A DNA stretch of 64,000 nt from Gymnodinialimonas sp. 202GB13-11 (GCF_040932485.1 NZ_JBFRBH010000001.1:2964212-3028211), one strand, 5' to 3'. Numbered from the stretch's first letter, positions 11,551 through 24,360 are shown. Translations and numbers: made by a program. The notes: generated by a model not told the origin, from the letters alone.

Positions 11551-11554
<4 letters not shown>
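11282..11554 (-). CDS. Small unknown membrane/secreted protein wedged between rpoB and rpoC
   Basis: This 90-aa ORF fills the whole rpoB-rpoC gap. Its GTG start overlaps the rpoB stop (GTGA, 11551-11554) and its stop is 14 bp before rpoC, so it is almost surely co-translated with both. Residues 1-25 form one hydrophobic segment with a basic N-terminus ([20 protein letters not shown]), suggesting an anchor or signal peptide. Two cysteines (CNGG and a C-terminal FECAN) could pair outside the cytoplasm. I do not recognise the family. Its presence in an RNA polymerase operon is odd. Confidence 0.65.
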
Positions 11555-15708
<4,154 letters not shown>

Positions 15709-15843
15709 GGTTGTCGCGCACCTTTCTGTCTCGCGCGGCACCCACGCCGCCGGGGCTCGGCGGGCTGCTCGCAAGAAAATAGACGTAACGGATCAATCTG
15801 TTTGCCGTCCCACCGACAAAGCCCGACCCTCTTGTCACCGTCT

Positions 15844-15868
15844 AAGAAAAAGCCTTTTCACCAAAGGC
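15844..15868 (-). terminator. Terminator/attenuator between rplL and rpoB
   Basis: On the minus strand GCCTTT (15863-15868) and AAAGGC (15852-15857) form a 6-bp stem with a 5-nt loop, followed by TTTTTCTT (15844-15851). It lies 84 bp past the rplL stop and about 136 bp before rpoB. Partial termination here would set the known excess of L7/L12 over RNA polymerase, as in E. coli. The role is inferred from position. Confidence 0.65.
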
Positions 15869-15887
15869 GCTTTCTAAGACGACGATA

Positions 15888-15915
15888 GCTGGACCCGGAA
15901 TTCTCCGGATCCAGC
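15888..15915 (-). promoter_or_regulatory. Long GC-rich hairpin in the rplL-rpoB spacer
   Basis: Positions 15888-15899 pair with 15904-15915 over 12 positions with one mismatch (A opposite C), closing a 4-nt loop. No U-run follows. Between rplL and rpoB such a stem is a candidate RNase III or other processing site that sits just upstream of the attenuator at 15844-15868. Processing here is known for E. coli; for this sequence it is an inference. Confidence 0.5.
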
Positions 15916-15951
15916 CATATCTGATACGTCCGATTGGACGCTTTGGACCAA

Positions 15952-16326
15952 TCAGGCCAGCTCGACCTCGGCGCCAGCTGCTTCCAGCTTGCCCTTGATC
16001 TCTTCTGCTTCTGCCTTGTCCACGCCTTCTTTGATCTTGCCGCCGGCTTCGACCAGGTCCTTGGCTTCTTTCAGGCCAAGACCGGTGATGCCACGCACTT
16101 CTTTGATCACGTTGATCTTCTGTGCGCCGGCGTTCTTCAGAACGACGTCGAATTCGGTCTTCTCTTCAGCTGCACCGCCGGCATCGCCAGCAGGTCCAGC
16201 CATCATCACGGCACCGCCAGCGGCGGGCTCGATGCCGTATTCGTCTTTCAGGATGGTCTTGAGTTCCTGGGCTTCCAGGAGGGTCAGACCAACGATCTCT
16301 TCTGCGAGTTTCTTAAGATCAGCCAT
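15952..16326 (-). CDS. rplL: 50S ribosomal protein L7/L12
   Basis: This 124-aa protein forms the flexible stalk dimers that recruit translation factors. It has the N-terminal dimerisation helix ([20 protein letters not shown]), an Ala/Gly hinge around residues 34-50, and the C-terminal factor-binding domain with [20 protein letters not shown]. It follows rplJ by 64 bp. The downstream spacer holds an attenuator-like hairpin, which fits the four-to-six-fold molar excess of L12. Confidence 0.98.
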   Translation of the reverse strand: MADLKKLAEEIVGLTLLEAQELKTILKDEYGIEPAAGGAVMMAGPAGDAGGAAEEKTEFDVVLKNAGAQKINVIKEVRGITGLGLKEAKDLVEAGGKIKEGVDKAEAEEIKGKLEAAGAEVELA

Positions 16327-16390
16327 TTTTCAGGTTCCGTATGTAGGTATGGGTTCCAACGCCGCAAGGGGCGGGTTCTCAACGGGTGCT

Positions 16391-16903
16391 TTACGCCGCC
16401 TTCTCTTCGATGGTCGAAAGGACGGAGGCGATGTTCGAAGCAGGCGCGCCAATGGCACCGGCGATGTTGGAGGCGGGTGCACCAATGCAGCCAGCGATGG
16501 AGGCAATAAGCTCCTCGCGGGACGGCAGCTTGGCGACAGCCTTAACACCATCAGTATCCAGAACGTTTCCGCCCATCGCACCGCCGAGGATGACGTATTT
16601 GTCATTCTCTTTGGCAAACTCGTCCGCGGCCTTAGCGGCTGCGACCGGGTCTTCCGAATAGGCAAGAACGGTCATGCCATCCATCAGGTCAGCGATGCCA
16701 GCGGCAGGCGTTCCATCAAGGGCAATCTTGGCGAGCTTGTTCTTGGCGACACGCACAGATCCACCGGCCTCGCGAACGCGACCACGCAGATCCTGCATCT
16801 CTGCAACCGTGAGGCCCTGGTAGTGTGCAACCACCACGACGCCAGAGCTTTCAAAGATCTGGCCGAGTTCCTCGACCACTTTCTCTTTCTGGGCTCTATC
16901 CAC
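16391..16903 (-). CDS. rplJ: 50S ribosomal protein L10
   Basis: This 170-aa protein anchors the L12 dimers to 23S rRNA. It begins [19 protein letters not shown], with GTG as start codon at 16903 and a GGAG ribosome-binding site just upstream. The C-terminal helix that binds L12 ends [13 protein letters not shown]; it contains a repeated IGAPASNIA segment. The gene is separated from rplA by two unknown genes and a leader of about 290 nt, so it probably has its own transcription start. Confidence 0.97.
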   Translation of the reverse strand: MDRAQKEKVVEELGQIFESSGVVVVAHYQGLTVAEMQDLRGRVREAGGSVRVAKNKLAKIALDGTPAAGIADLMDGMTVLAYSEDPVAAAKAADEFAKENDKYVILGGAMGGNVLDTDGVKAVAKLPSREELIASIAGCIGAPASNIAGAIGAPASNIASVLSTIEEKAA

Positions 16904-17197
16904 AGGTTTTCTCCAAATTGGAGGGTTTCCCCTCCGGCTCAGTTTCTACCGGATCGCTCCGGCGGTTTTTGGTCCGTATCGCAACGGAACCGAAACACCG
17001 CCAAGCGCTCAAACGGATCTGAGCCCTCAAACACATGTCTGATCCCGTCTCAGGCAGGATTTATTGGGGTTTTGAGGCCCCCACCCACCGTCTCGGACGA
17101 AACGCAAAAGAGCGTCCGACGAATCGCACGCTCTGCTGCATGGGCGTCCCTAAACGGATCAGTCCAATTTGCCAAGGGGGAACGCCAGATCTCGCGC
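16904..17197 (-). promoter_or_regulatory. rplJ leader region (probable L10 autoregulatory leader)
   Basis: This 294-bp untranslated stretch holds several structures in the rplJ direction. A GNRA hairpin, GGAGGG-GAAA-CCCTCC, lies at 16920-16935 directly before the rplJ ribosome-binding site. A CCGGA/TCCGG hairpin lies at 16949-16962, and a 7-bp stem at 17093-17099 with 17113-17119. Two conserved-looking GAGACGG elements lie between. L10-L12 is known to bind such leaders and repress rplJL. A possible promoter is TTGGCA-17 bp-TAGGGA near the upstream end. No covariance model was run. Confidence 0.5.
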
Positions 17198-17968
17198 CTA
17201 ACCCGACGGGTGGATGACGTCTCCGAGATAGGTCAAAGACAGGCCATCGGCGACAAGATCGCGCGGCGCTTGGATCTGGCGGCGCGGTGTGCCCCCCGAT
17301 GTCTCGTGTCCCATCATGATGAACGCATTGGCATCAAGCCAAACCGCCTCCGGCACAGTCTCGCGCACCACGGGGGCCCAATGGCCCACCCAGGAATGCC
17401 CTTCAAACTTGGTCTCCAACGCATCGCCCGGTTTCGCAAAGCCGTACTCAACAAAATCATGGTCGTACCATGCCCCGCCCATCAAATCGGCGAATTCGGA
17501 CAATTCGATATAGGCATCCGTGCCCTCGGCCTCTTCGTTTTCCTCCGAATAATAGGCCGCGCGTTCGGCCATTACACGGTTCAAGGCCTCGGCACTCTCG
17601 GCGCGCCCCATCCACATCTGCTGCGTGATATTCTCTTTCAGCGTCGGCTCCGGCGGCGGCAGAGGTTTGCGACGCTCCTCGATAAGGTGCACCTGCGCCG
17701 CCTTGAACATCGCGAAAAGGCCGCGCGGGGCCACACTCTGCATCGACAGGCTCAGCACGTGATCATGCGGCAGCGTCACCTTGGTCTCCAACAAAGACGC
17801 ATAGCCTTGGCGCAGCTCGATCCTGACGTCGGCCTGATCCCAAAACACCGATTTCAATTCATCGGGTGCCAGATCAAACACCTTCCGTTCGCCCATGATG
17901 ACATCCACCGGCTGACCCGCATCGCCTACACCAGGCTCACGAATGATCTGCACCTTGCATCGGCTCAT
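17198..17968 (-). CDS. Unknown protein inserted between rplA and rplJ
   Basis: This 256-aa protein is not recognised. It has no signal peptide or membrane segment. Composition is acidic, with a Glu-rich patch near residues 143-150, a proline run (KPLPPPEP) near residue 101, and a Trp/His-rich segment (KFEGHSWVGHWAPVV) in the C-terminal third. It starts 53 bp after the exported-protein gene upstream, and both are transcribed in the same direction as the flanking ribosomal genes. It is probably a real gene because no competing long frame covers it. No function is proposed. Confidence 0.7.
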   Translation of the reverse strand: MSRCKVQIIREPGVGDAGQPVDVIMGERKVFDLAPDELKSVFWDQADVRIELRQGYASLLETKVTLPHDHVLSLSMQSVAPRGLFAMFKAAQVHLIEERRKPLPPPEPTLKENITQQMWMGRAESAEALNRVMAERAAYYSEENEEAEGTDAYIELSEFADLMGGAWYDHDFVEYGFAKPGDALETKFEGHSWVGHWAPVVRETVPEAVWLDANAFIMMGHETSGGTPRRQIQAPRDLVADGLSLTYLGDVIHPSG

Positions 17969-18021
17969 CTAGGGCCCCTCCAATAACACCACCTCCGGCA
18001 AGGCCAGCGTAACAGGGTGGT

Positions 18022-18450
18022 TCACTGAAACAGAACCCGCCCTTCAAATTCTTCGCCGCTTTGTTCATGCAGAACGACAATGTCGACCCCGTCCATCTCG
18101 ACCCGATCGCACGCGCCTCTGAGATACAATTCTCGCAAATAGACCCGGGACAGCCGAAGGGCATCCGCGCCCTGATATTCCACCCCACAACTCCGGTCGT
18201 AGTTCTCGATGAAGGGAATGAACCAAACGCGAACCAGAGTTCCGTCTGGGTTTTGCACCCCAACTTGAACGCGCCAAGTCTGGTTCAGGCGCAAAACACG
18301 GCCCGCCTCACCCAAGGCGTCCAAATCCGAAAAGATCAGACCGCCAACTTCGATCGATGGGGCGTCGACCGTTTGTGCTTGAGCCCCAAACACTGCACTC
18401 AGCATCAGGATCACTGCGATCACGGCAGACCTCAGCATCGAAAATCTCAT
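18022..18450 (-). CDS. Unknown exported protein inserted between rplA and rplJ
   Basis: This 142-aa protein has a clear Sec signal peptide (MRFSMLRSAVIAVILMLSAV, cleavage probably after AQA near residue 26). The start at 18450 is chosen because it places the signal peptide at the N-terminus. The mature part is beta-rich and has two cysteines (RSCGVEY and RGACDRVE). The family is not recognised; a periplasmic location is likely. It lies 93 bp after rplA and 53 bp before another unknown gene. Confidence 0.7.
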   Translation of the reverse strand: MRFSMLRSAVIAVILMLSAVFGAQAQTVDAPSIEVGGLIFSDLDALGEAGRVLRLNQTWRVQVGVQNPDGTLVRVWFIPFIENYDRSCGVEYQGADALRLSRVYLRELYLRGACDRVEMDGVDIVVLHEQSGEEFEGRVLFQ

Positions 18451-18543
18451 CACGCACGGTCTCCCAATAAGCTTAAGCAAGGTGTCAAAACACAAAGGGC
18501 AGGTCAAAGACCCGCCCTTCGCAAAACGTCATTTCACGCAGGC

Positions 18544-19242
18544 CTAGTTGCCCGTCGCGTTTTCCACGTTGATCGTCACGCCCGGACCCATGGTCGAGGA
18601 GATGGCGATCTTTTTCATGTAGGTGCCTTTGGCGCCCGACGGCTTGGCCTTGTTCACCGACTCGACGAACGCGCGGACGTTCTCGACCAGCTTGGCCTCA
18701 TCAAACGACGCCTTCCCGATGCCTGCGTGCACAACACCGGCTTTCTCGGCCTTGTACTGCACCTGACCACCTTTGGCGGCTTCCACGGCTTCTTTGACGT
18801 CCATCGTCACCGTGCCGATCTTCGGGTTCGGCATCAGGTTACGCGGGCCAAGCACCTTACCCAGACGGCCGACGATCGGCATCATGTCAGGGGTGGCGAT
18901 GCAGCGATCAAACTCGATGGTGCCGCCCTGGACGGTTTCCATCAGGTCTTCTGCACCCACGATATCCGCACCAGCCGCTTCGGCCTCTTCGGCCTTCGGG
19001 CCACGGGCGAACACGGCCACGCGGACCGATTTGCCTGTGCCGTTGGGCAGGTCGACCGTGCCGCGGACCATCTGGTCGGCGTGGCGCGGATCGACGCCAA
19101 GCGTCATCGCGATTTCAATGGACTCGTCGAACTTGGCGGTCGCGTTGGTCTTTACCAGTGCAACAGCTTCTTCAACCGTGACGTCTTCTTTGCCTTCGAA
19201 CGCTGCGCGGGCTGCGGTCAGGCGTTTTCCCATCTTACCCAT
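18544..19242 (-). CDS. rplA: 50S ribosomal protein L1
   Basis: This 232-aa protein forms the L1 stalk that guides deacylated tRNA out of the E site. It starts [20 protein letters not shown] and carries the signature [20 protein letters not shown] in the middle. It lies 4 bp after rplK, so the two are co-translated. In other bacteria L1 represses translation of rplKA by binding the rplK leader. Confidence 0.98.
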   Translation of the reverse strand: MGKMGKRLTAARAAFEGKEDVTVEEAVALVKTNATAKFDESIEIAMTLGVDPRHADQMVRGTVDLPNGTGKSVRVAVFARGPKAEEAEAAGADIVGAEDLMETVQGGTIEFDRCIATPDMMPIVGRLGKVLGPRNLMPNPKIGTVTMDVKEAVEAAKGGQVQYKAEKAGVVHAGIGKASFDEAKLVENVRAFVESVNKAKPSGAKGTYMKKIAISSTMGPGVTINVENATGN

Positions 19243-19246
19243 GGTC

Positions 19247-19699
19247 TTACCCCTTTACCTCGATACCCATCGACTTGGCGGAACCAAGGATGATCTGCAT
19301 TGCGGCTTCCACGTCGTTGGCCGACAGGTCCACCATCTTGGCTTCTGCAATCTCGCGCAGCTGCTTGGCGGTGATCGTCGCGACGGTCTCGCGGCCCGGA
19401 TTCTCGGCACCACGGGGACGGTTGCGCTTGCCCACGTTCTTCAGGCCAGCGGCCTTCTTGAGGTAGTAGGACGCAGGCGGCGTCTTGATGTCCATGGCGA
19501 AGGACTTGTCCTGGTAATACGTGATCACCGTGGGGCAAGGCGCGCCCTGTTCCATCTCCTGCGTCTTGGCGTTGAACGCCTTGCAGAATTCCATGATGTT
19601 GATGCCGCGCTGACCCAGCGCAGGGCCCACAGGGGGGCTTGGGTTGGCTTGACCTGCAGGGATCTGCAGCTTCATCGTGCCAGCAAGTTTCTTGGCCAT
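19247..19699 (-). CDS. rplK: 50S ribosomal protein L11
   Basis: This 150-aa protein binds the GTPase-associated centre of 23S rRNA and is needed for RelA-type stringent signalling. The N-terminal segment [19 protein letters not shown] and the C-terminal RNA-binding part ([20 protein letters not shown]) are typical. It is followed by rplA after 4 bp. The gene before it is not nusG but a 394-aa unknown gene; a 169-bp spacer separates the two. Confidence 0.98.
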   Translation of the reverse strand: MAKKLAGTMKLQIPAGQANPSPPVGPALGQRGINIMEFCKAFNAKTQEMEQGAPCPTVITYYQDKSFAMDIKTPPASYYLKKAAGLKNVGKRNRPRGAENPGRETVATITAKQLREIAEAKMVDLSANDVEAAMQIILGSAKSMGIEVKG

Positions 19700-19868
19700 G
19701 AGGCCTCTCCTTTATACCAACAGCCCGTCATCGCGTTTCAGGGCCTTTGTGGCCGTGGTCTGGTCCAGCAATCGCGATTGCTTCGCCTCCCACGGTTCGC
19801 GGTGCGCCTTGGCGCGCCCTATCGAAGGCCGCCGTATAGGACGAGATCGGGAAGGGCGCAAATGGATT

Positions 19869-21053
19869 CTACGCGCTGGCCTCAGCGCGTGCGATGAACG
19901 CCTTAGCGCCCTTTGCCAACTCCGCGGAACTCTCCGCCACGATCCGCTCCAGCACCGGGCGCACCAAGGCCAACTCCGCCCCCTCGGTCGCACACATGTA
20001 AGCGACCCAATCATGACCCGCATCCAGCAGACGATGCATGAAATCGACATCGCGCCAGTAGTATTCATGCAGGTAGAACCAGAACGCCTGCGCGCCGGGC
20101 ACATAGGGCTCCCCCATCGGATGCGCGAGGATCGCCAGAACCCAGCCATCCAAGTCAAAATCCTTGCCCGCCTCCTCAAGAAAGATCCCGAACTCATCGA
20201 ACCCGGCCACAAATCCGCCCGCCGCCGCCCGGCGGCACGATTGCAACCCGGTCAGATGCTCCAACATCTGCGCAAGCGACTTCGCCCCTTTCCCGCGCAG
20301 CCGCTCCGCGCCGTCGGAATAAGTCGCCCCCAATAGCTTGCCCGCACAGGCCGCAATCATCGGATGCGGGTCGTCCAGCTTCGGCAATATCTCCGCCTCC
20401 ACGGTCTCCCACGACAAGACCTGCCGACCTCCATCCGCAATCTGCGCCAAAGCCTGAGAGACCGTCAGCGCGTGTAGGCTGTTCCCCGTTCCAATCCCCC
20501 GCGCGTCCAGATCAGCCAGCCAATTCTCGAAAACCGTATCAAACGGCGTCACCGGACGTTTCAGCACGTCCCATGACAGCTTGAGGTGGGAATACGGAGC
20601 CTTGGCAATGCCTGCCTCCAACCGCGCCAGATAGGGTGCCGCGAGGGCTGTCGCCTCCTCCAGATCAAGCGGCACATGCGGAAGCGGAGGGGCCGGTTTT
20701 GGCGGCTTGTCACCATGCATCAGGCCAAAGGCCAAATGCCGCGCCACACTCGTATTCATGAATGACCTGTGACGCGCGGCCTCGTCCGTAACGGTCCGCT
20801 CAATAAGTTCGACGCAGATCCAATGGGCCCGCCACCCGGGCCCCGGCGGAATTTCGATACGGGCCTCGGCAAAATGCTCCAACGCCCAATTGCAATTGGC
20901 AAACAACCGAACAAGATCATCACGTGTCGGGAGGGAGGGCCGGTGGTGCTTCAGCTCAGCCAGCGCGGCAACCACCTTGTCGCCATCGGGGGTGTCAGAC
21001 GCCCTGAGGGCGTCCAACTCATCAAGCAGGGTACGGAACGTCGCCACACCCAT
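19869..21053 (-). CDS. Unknown cytoplasmic protein inserted between nusG and rplK
   Basis: This 394-aa protein starts 6 bp after the nusG stop, so it is probably co-transcribed and coupled with nusG. It lacks a signal peptide or membrane segment and looks mostly helical, with many short Leu/Ala helices that could be HEAT-like repeats. A tryptophan/tyrosine-rich stretch ([18 protein letters not shown]) lies in the last quarter. I do not recognise the family. The ribosomal operon position suggests steady expression; a role in translation is not shown. Confidence 0.7.
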   Translation of the reverse strand: MGVATFRTLLDELDALRASDTPDGDKVVAALAELKHHRPSLPTRDDLVRLFANCNWALEHFAEARIEIPPGPGWRAHWICVELIERTVTDEAARHRSFMNTSVARHLAFGLMHGDKPPKPAPPLPHVPLDLEEATALAAPYLARLEAGIAKAPYSHLKLSWDVLKRPVTPFDTVFENWLADLDARGIGTGNSLHALTVSQALAQIADGGRQVLSWETVEAEILPKLDDPHPMIAACAGKLLGATYSDGAERLRGKGAKSLAQMLEHLTGLQSCRRAAAGGFVAGFDEFGIFLEEAGKDFDLDGWVLAILAHPMGEPYVPGAQAFWFYLHEYYWRDVDFMHRLLDAGHDWVAYMCATEGAELALVRPVLERIVAESSAELAKGAKAFIARAEASA

Positions 21054-21059
21054 TGCAGA

Positions 21060-21593
21060 TCAAATCTGCTTGGACACCTGCGTGTATTCCAACTCCACAG
21101 GCGTTGCGCGGCCGAAAATCGACACCGTCACCTTCAGGCGCTGGTTGTCGTCGTCCACTTCCTCGACCATGCCGTCGAAATCCTCGAACGGGCCGTCGTT
21201 GACCTTGACCTTCTCGCCCACCTCGAAGGTGATGGTCGAACGTGGCGCGGCCTCGCCCTCTTCCACGCGGTTGAGGATCGAGTTCACCTCTTCGTCGCGC
21301 ATTGGCATCGGGCGGCCCTGCGGCCCAAGGAAGCCGGTCACACGCTGGATCGAGTTGATGACATGATAGCCTTCGTCGGTCATCTCCATGCGCACCAGCA
21401 CATAGCCGGGCATGAAGCGGCGGGGCACGGTGACTTTCTTACCGCGGCGGATTTCGATGACATCCTCTTCGGGAACCAGTACCTCTTCGATGACGTCCTG
21501 AAGGCCCTTCTCCTCGACCGCCGTGCGAATCTGCTCCGCGATGCGCTTCTCGAAGTTGGACAGCACTGAAACCGAATACCAACGCTTTGCCAT
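21060..21593 (-). CDS. nusG: Transcription termination/antitermination factor NusG
   Basis: This 177-aa factor binds the RNA polymerase clamp, suppresses pausing and links polymerase to Rho or ribosomal S10. The NGN domain starts at RWYSVSVLSNFEKRIAEQI and includes PGYVLVRMEMTDE. The KOW motif is FEVGEKVKVNDGPFEDFDG near residue 120. It follows secE after 140 bp of hairpin-rich spacer, which is long for this pair. Confidence 0.97.
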   Translation of the reverse strand: MAKRWYSVSVLSNFEKRIAEQIRTAVEEKGLQDVIEEVLVPEEDVIEIRRGKKVTVPRRFMPGYVLVRMEMTDEGYHVINSIQRVTGFLGPQGRPMPMRDEEVNSILNRVEEGEAAPRSTITFEVGEKVKVNDGPFEDFDGMVEEVDDDNQRLKVTVSIFGRATPVELEYTQVSKQI

Positions 21594-21647
21594 GGCCTAA
21601 TCCCCTTTGGCGGGCCGCCTGGGCCCTCAGATGGTCCCTGAACATCG

Positions 21648-21722
21648 GGTAGAGACCCTTCGGGCCGGTTCTACCATCATCATGTCAGGAAAGTTGAGGG
21701 TGCGTATCGCCCGCGCCCTCAA
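21648..21722 (-). promoter_or_regulatory. Two hairpins in the secE-nusG spacer
   Basis: Just 11 nt past the secE stop, 21694-21704 pairs with 21712-21722 (11 bp with one G-U pair, 7-nt loop). A second hairpin, with GGTAGA/TCTACC ends and a TTCG-type loop, covers 21648-21675. The first is followed only by CTTTCC on the minus strand, so it is a weak terminator at best. They may attenuate or process the secE-nusG transcript. Confidence 0.5.
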
Positions 21723-21733
21723 AAGGCAAGCAA

Positions 21734-21925
21734 TTACCCGAACGAGGTCAGGATCAGCTCAAGGCCAGTGCGGATCAACCAATCCACACCGAAAAAGAAG
21801 ATCGCGGCAAGAACGGCCATCACAAAGACCATACCCGTCGTCACAAGAACCTCGCGCCGCGTTGGCCAAACGACCTTCGCAATTTCAGAGCGGGTCTGCT
21901 GGAGGAACTGGAACGGATTGGTCAT
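21734..21925 (-). CDS. secE: Preprotein translocase subunit SecE
   Basis: This 63-aa single-span SecE stabilises SecY in the inner-membrane translocon. The amphipathic helix QQTRSEIAKVVWPTRREV is followed by one membrane segment (VLVTTGMVFVMAVLAAIFFF) and a short tail. I use the start at 21925 (MTNPFQFLQQ); an in-frame upstream start at 22003 would lie above the predicted promoter. secE-nusG order is the bacterial norm. Confidence 0.95.
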   Translation of the reverse strand: MTNPFQFLQQTRSEIAKVVWPTRREVLVTTGMVFVMAVLAAIFFFGVDWLIRTGLELILTSFG

Positions 21926-21955
21926 GATGCTGCCATTCGGGTTTGGATGAAGGGG

Positions 21956-21984
21956 CATATACGCATGGGGCTGGCAGCTTGCAA
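21956..21984 (-). promoter_or_regulatory. Promoter of secE-nusG
   Basis: On the minus strand TTGCAA (21979-21984) is followed by a 17-bp spacer and TATATG (21956-21961). The inferred start near 21949 gives a leader of about 24 nt before secE. It lies in the short divergent gap with the YdcF-like gene, whose GTG start is only 9 bp from the -35 box. Confidence 0.65.
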
Positions 21985-21993
21985 GGCGGCAAC

Positions 21994-22461
21994 GTGACCG
22001 CAATCGTCATCCTCGGCGCAGCGGTCTGGCCTAATGGCCCCTCCCCCACGCTCCGGCGGCGCGTGCTGCACGGCGCGGCCCTCTATCATGCCGGGCGCGG
22101 AGCGTGCGTTGTCGTGTGCGGCGGGCTGGGGCGGCATCCCCCGACTGAGGCCGAGGCGATGGCCGCCCTATTGCGAGACGAGGGCGTGCCGGAGACGGCC
22201 ATCCACCTCGAAGATCGCTCCACCAATACGTCTGAAAACCTGCGCTTCGCCCTGCCGATTCTGGAACGTCTTGGGCAGGATCATATCCTGGTCGTCTCCG
22301 ACGCCTACCACCTGCCCCGGGCCAGCATGATCGCCCGCCGCCTTGGCCTGCACGTCACCGGCAGTGCGCCACCGATGCAGACCGCCCGCCTCTGGCCGCA
22401 GGTGAAGGGATGGCTCCGCGAAGGGCCGGGCCTTGTAGCGGTGCTGTTGCGCATCAGATAA
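21994..22461 (+). CDS. YdcF-like (DUF218) family protein
   Basis: This 155-aa protein has the DUF218 fold: TAIVILGAAVWPNG at the start, CGGLGRHPPTEAEAMAALL in the middle, and the conserved STNTSENLRFA followed by VVSDAYHLPRA. I prefer the GTG at 21994 because it begins exactly at the domain. An ATG at 21943 would add 17 residues unlike the family and would overlap the secE promoter. The role is unclear; E. coli YdcF binds S-adenosylmethionine and others act in envelope polysaccharide metabolism. It ends 4 bp from the convergent hydrolase. Confidence 0.8.
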   Translation: MTAIVILGAAVWPNGPSPTLRRRVLHGAALYHAGRGACVVVCGGLGRHPPTEAEAMAALLRDEGVPETAIHLEDRSTNTSENLRFALPILERLGQDHILVVSDAYHLPRASMIARRLGLHVTGSAPPMQTARLWPQVKGWLREGPGLVAVLLRIR

Positions 22462-22465
22462 GCTC

Positions 22466-23278
22466 CTATCGCGCCGCGCGCAGCTCCTGAATAAAGGCAA
22501 TCTCGCCCTGCCACAGCATTGGGTCGAACAGCACCTCGTGCCCCGCCCCCTCAATCGCAACAAAGCGCGCCCCGTCAGGTGCCGCCCGGTGCAACAACTG
22601 GCCCGAGGCGAAGGGCACAACACGATCCTCCGTCCCGTGTTGGATCAGGATCGGAGCCTCAACCACACCGATATGGTCCACACTGCGGAACCGGTCTCGC
22701 ATCAACAGGCGCACCGGCAACCAAGGATAAACATCCGCCGCCACATCATCCGTCGCCGAGTAGGGCGCGCCCAGAACCAACGCGCCCGCCTCTGCCCGCG
22801 CGGCCAGTTGAACCGCCACGCCTGTGCCAAGCGATCCGCCCACAATCACGATATCCTCAGGCGCGATCCCCTGATCCCGCAGCCATCCATATGCGGCATC
22901 GGCATCCATATGCAGCCCGGTCTCACTCGGCGCCCCCGTGCTACCACCATAGCCGCGATAGGACAGGAACGCGGCTCCAAACCCGGCCTCCTGATAGGCC
23001 GCCAACCGGTCCCACCGATGCGCCATCTCCCCGCCATTGCCATGGAAGAACAGAAGCGTGGGCTGGTCCGGTGCGGCCTCCGCATACCACATCACAAGCG
23101 CTTCGCCGTCTGCTGTCTCAACCAGTTCGACTGACACATCGGCCAGCCCAAACGCGGCAGGAGGCGGATTGTCGTTCGACGGAAAATACATCAACCGCCG
23201 TTGGCCGAAGTACATGGCCGCAACCACAAGCGCGTAAACAGCGACGGCCAGGATCGCCGTGATGACCAAAAACCGCAT
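22466..23278 (-). CDS. Alpha/beta hydrolase, membrane-anchored (BEM46/ABHD13-like)
   Basis: This 270-aa hydrolase has one N-terminal membrane segment (residues 3-22) and a catalytic domain. The oxyanion segment is FFHGNGG (78-83), the nucleophile elbow is GGSLGTG (Ser149), and the probable acid and base are Asp218 (HGTEDRV) and His247 (GAGHEVL). The substrate is unknown; relatives act as esterases or thioesterases. Convergent with the YdcF-like gene, it appears to be transcribed alone. Confidence 0.85.
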   Translation of the reverse strand: MRFLVITAILAVAVYALVVAAMYFGQRRLMYFPSNDNPPPAAFGLADVSVELVETADGEALVMWYAEAAPDQPTLLFFHGNGGEMAHRWDRLAAYQEAGFGAAFLSYRGYGGSTGAPSETGLHMDADAAYGWLRDQGIAPEDIVIVGGSLGTGVAVQLAARAEAGALVLGAPYSATDDVAADVYPWLPVRLLMRDRFRSVDHIGVVEAPILIQHGTEDRVVPFASGQLLHRAAPDGARFVAIEGAGHEVLFDPMLWQGEIAFIQELRAAR

Positions 23279-23382
23279 GGATGCCTTTCCCGAAGTTCAA
23301 GCCCCTGTACGAACGAGCCCTTGGCCCGGATATGTGGCTCCGCTAGCGTGAGCGCAACGTCTCATAACGGAATACAGGTCCC

Positions 23383-24360
23383 ATGCTCAAATGCCTCATC
23401 CACGCGTGTTTCGCGCTTGCCCTGTCTGCCGGCCTTGTCTCAGCCCAAACCATCCCCGGTGGTACCGATCCGGCATTCCGATCCGCAGTGGCTGACTGGC
23501 TTACCGGTGAGGATGACCGCGCCGCCCTTCAAGCCCTAAGTGAGCTGGCGCAGGCCGACAATGCCGCCGCCCAAATCCTGCTCGCCCGCCTAGAGCGCGC
23601 TCCGCACCTGACCGCGCACGTTACCGAAGGCATGGCCCGTGCCGAGCGCATCGCCCTGCTACGGATGCCCGGAGGCCTATCGGGGCGCAGCTGGATGACC
23701 GCAGCAGCCGAAACCGTTCCACTGGCGCAAGCGTTCCTCGACAATGCCGGACAGAACACCCGGGTCGAAAGCCTGCGCTTCCTGTTCGAGGCTGGCGAAC
23801 CCGCAGCCGCAATCCGCAGCCTGCCCGGCGCGCTCTCCTATGGAACGGAGGATCTCGTGCAGATCATGCAAGATCTCGACGCGATGCCGGATGAAGCACG
23901 TGTTTTGATCGCATCCCATGCCGCCAACGAACTCTACTGGCAAAGCGGCGCGGCCATTCAGATCACCAATCCCGTCTCAGAAAGACGCCCTCCGGAACTC
24001 GCGCTGATCTGGCGCCCGGTCTATCCGGCGGAATGGGCCGCAAACCCCGAGGCGCGCGAACTCGCGCTCGCCCATAGCATCAACATCGAAAGCCTGACGC
24101 CGCTGCGCACCTTCTGCAGCGCTGAATGCGGCGATCAGCTCAACGCCTGCATGGCCACCGGGGCTGCCCTTCTGAACGCCTTTGCGGCCACCCTGCCCTT
24201 CGCAAGCCCATCCGAGGCTTTGATCCCAACAACGGACTACTGGCAAAGTCCACGCATCGACACCGACGTCCGCCGTCTTCTCAACAGCATCGCAGACCCC
24301 GAGGAGCAATCAGGTTTCGTCGCGATGAACGCCTGCTTCATGCAAGCCGCCAGCAACTGA
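23383..24360 (+). CDS. Unknown exported protein
   Basis: This 325-aa protein has a Sec signal peptide (ACFALALSAGLVSA, cleavage likely after residue 21). The mature part is Ala/Leu-rich and helical, with an early segment (ALQALSELAQADNAAAQILL) that resembles a Sel1- or TPR-like helix pair. A cysteine-rich part (TFCSAECGDQLNACMATG) lies near residues 246-265. It is likely periplasmic. The family is not recognised. It stands alone upstream of the tRNA-Trp gene, which lies on the other strand. Confidence 0.7.
   Translation: MLKCLIHACFALALSAGLVSAQTIPGGTDPAFRSAVADWLTGEDDRAALQALSELAQADNAAAQILLARLERAPHLTAHVTEGMARAERIALLRMPGGLSGRSWMTAAAETVPLAQAFLDNAGQNTRVESLRFLFEAGEPAAAIRSLPGALSYGTEDLVQIMQDLDAMPDEARVLIASHAANELYWQSGAAIQITNPVSERRPPELALIWRPVYPAEWAANPEARELALAHSINIESLTPLRTFCSAECGDQLNACMATGAALLNAFAATLPFASPSEALIPTTDYWQSPRIDTDVRRLLNSIADPEEQSGFVAMNACFMQAASN

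Noticed and set aside
19700-19868. Promoter of rplK (TTTGCG-18-TATACG)
   Set aside because: The -35 box is poor and the spacer is 18 bp; it is too weak to list as a feature without mapping data.
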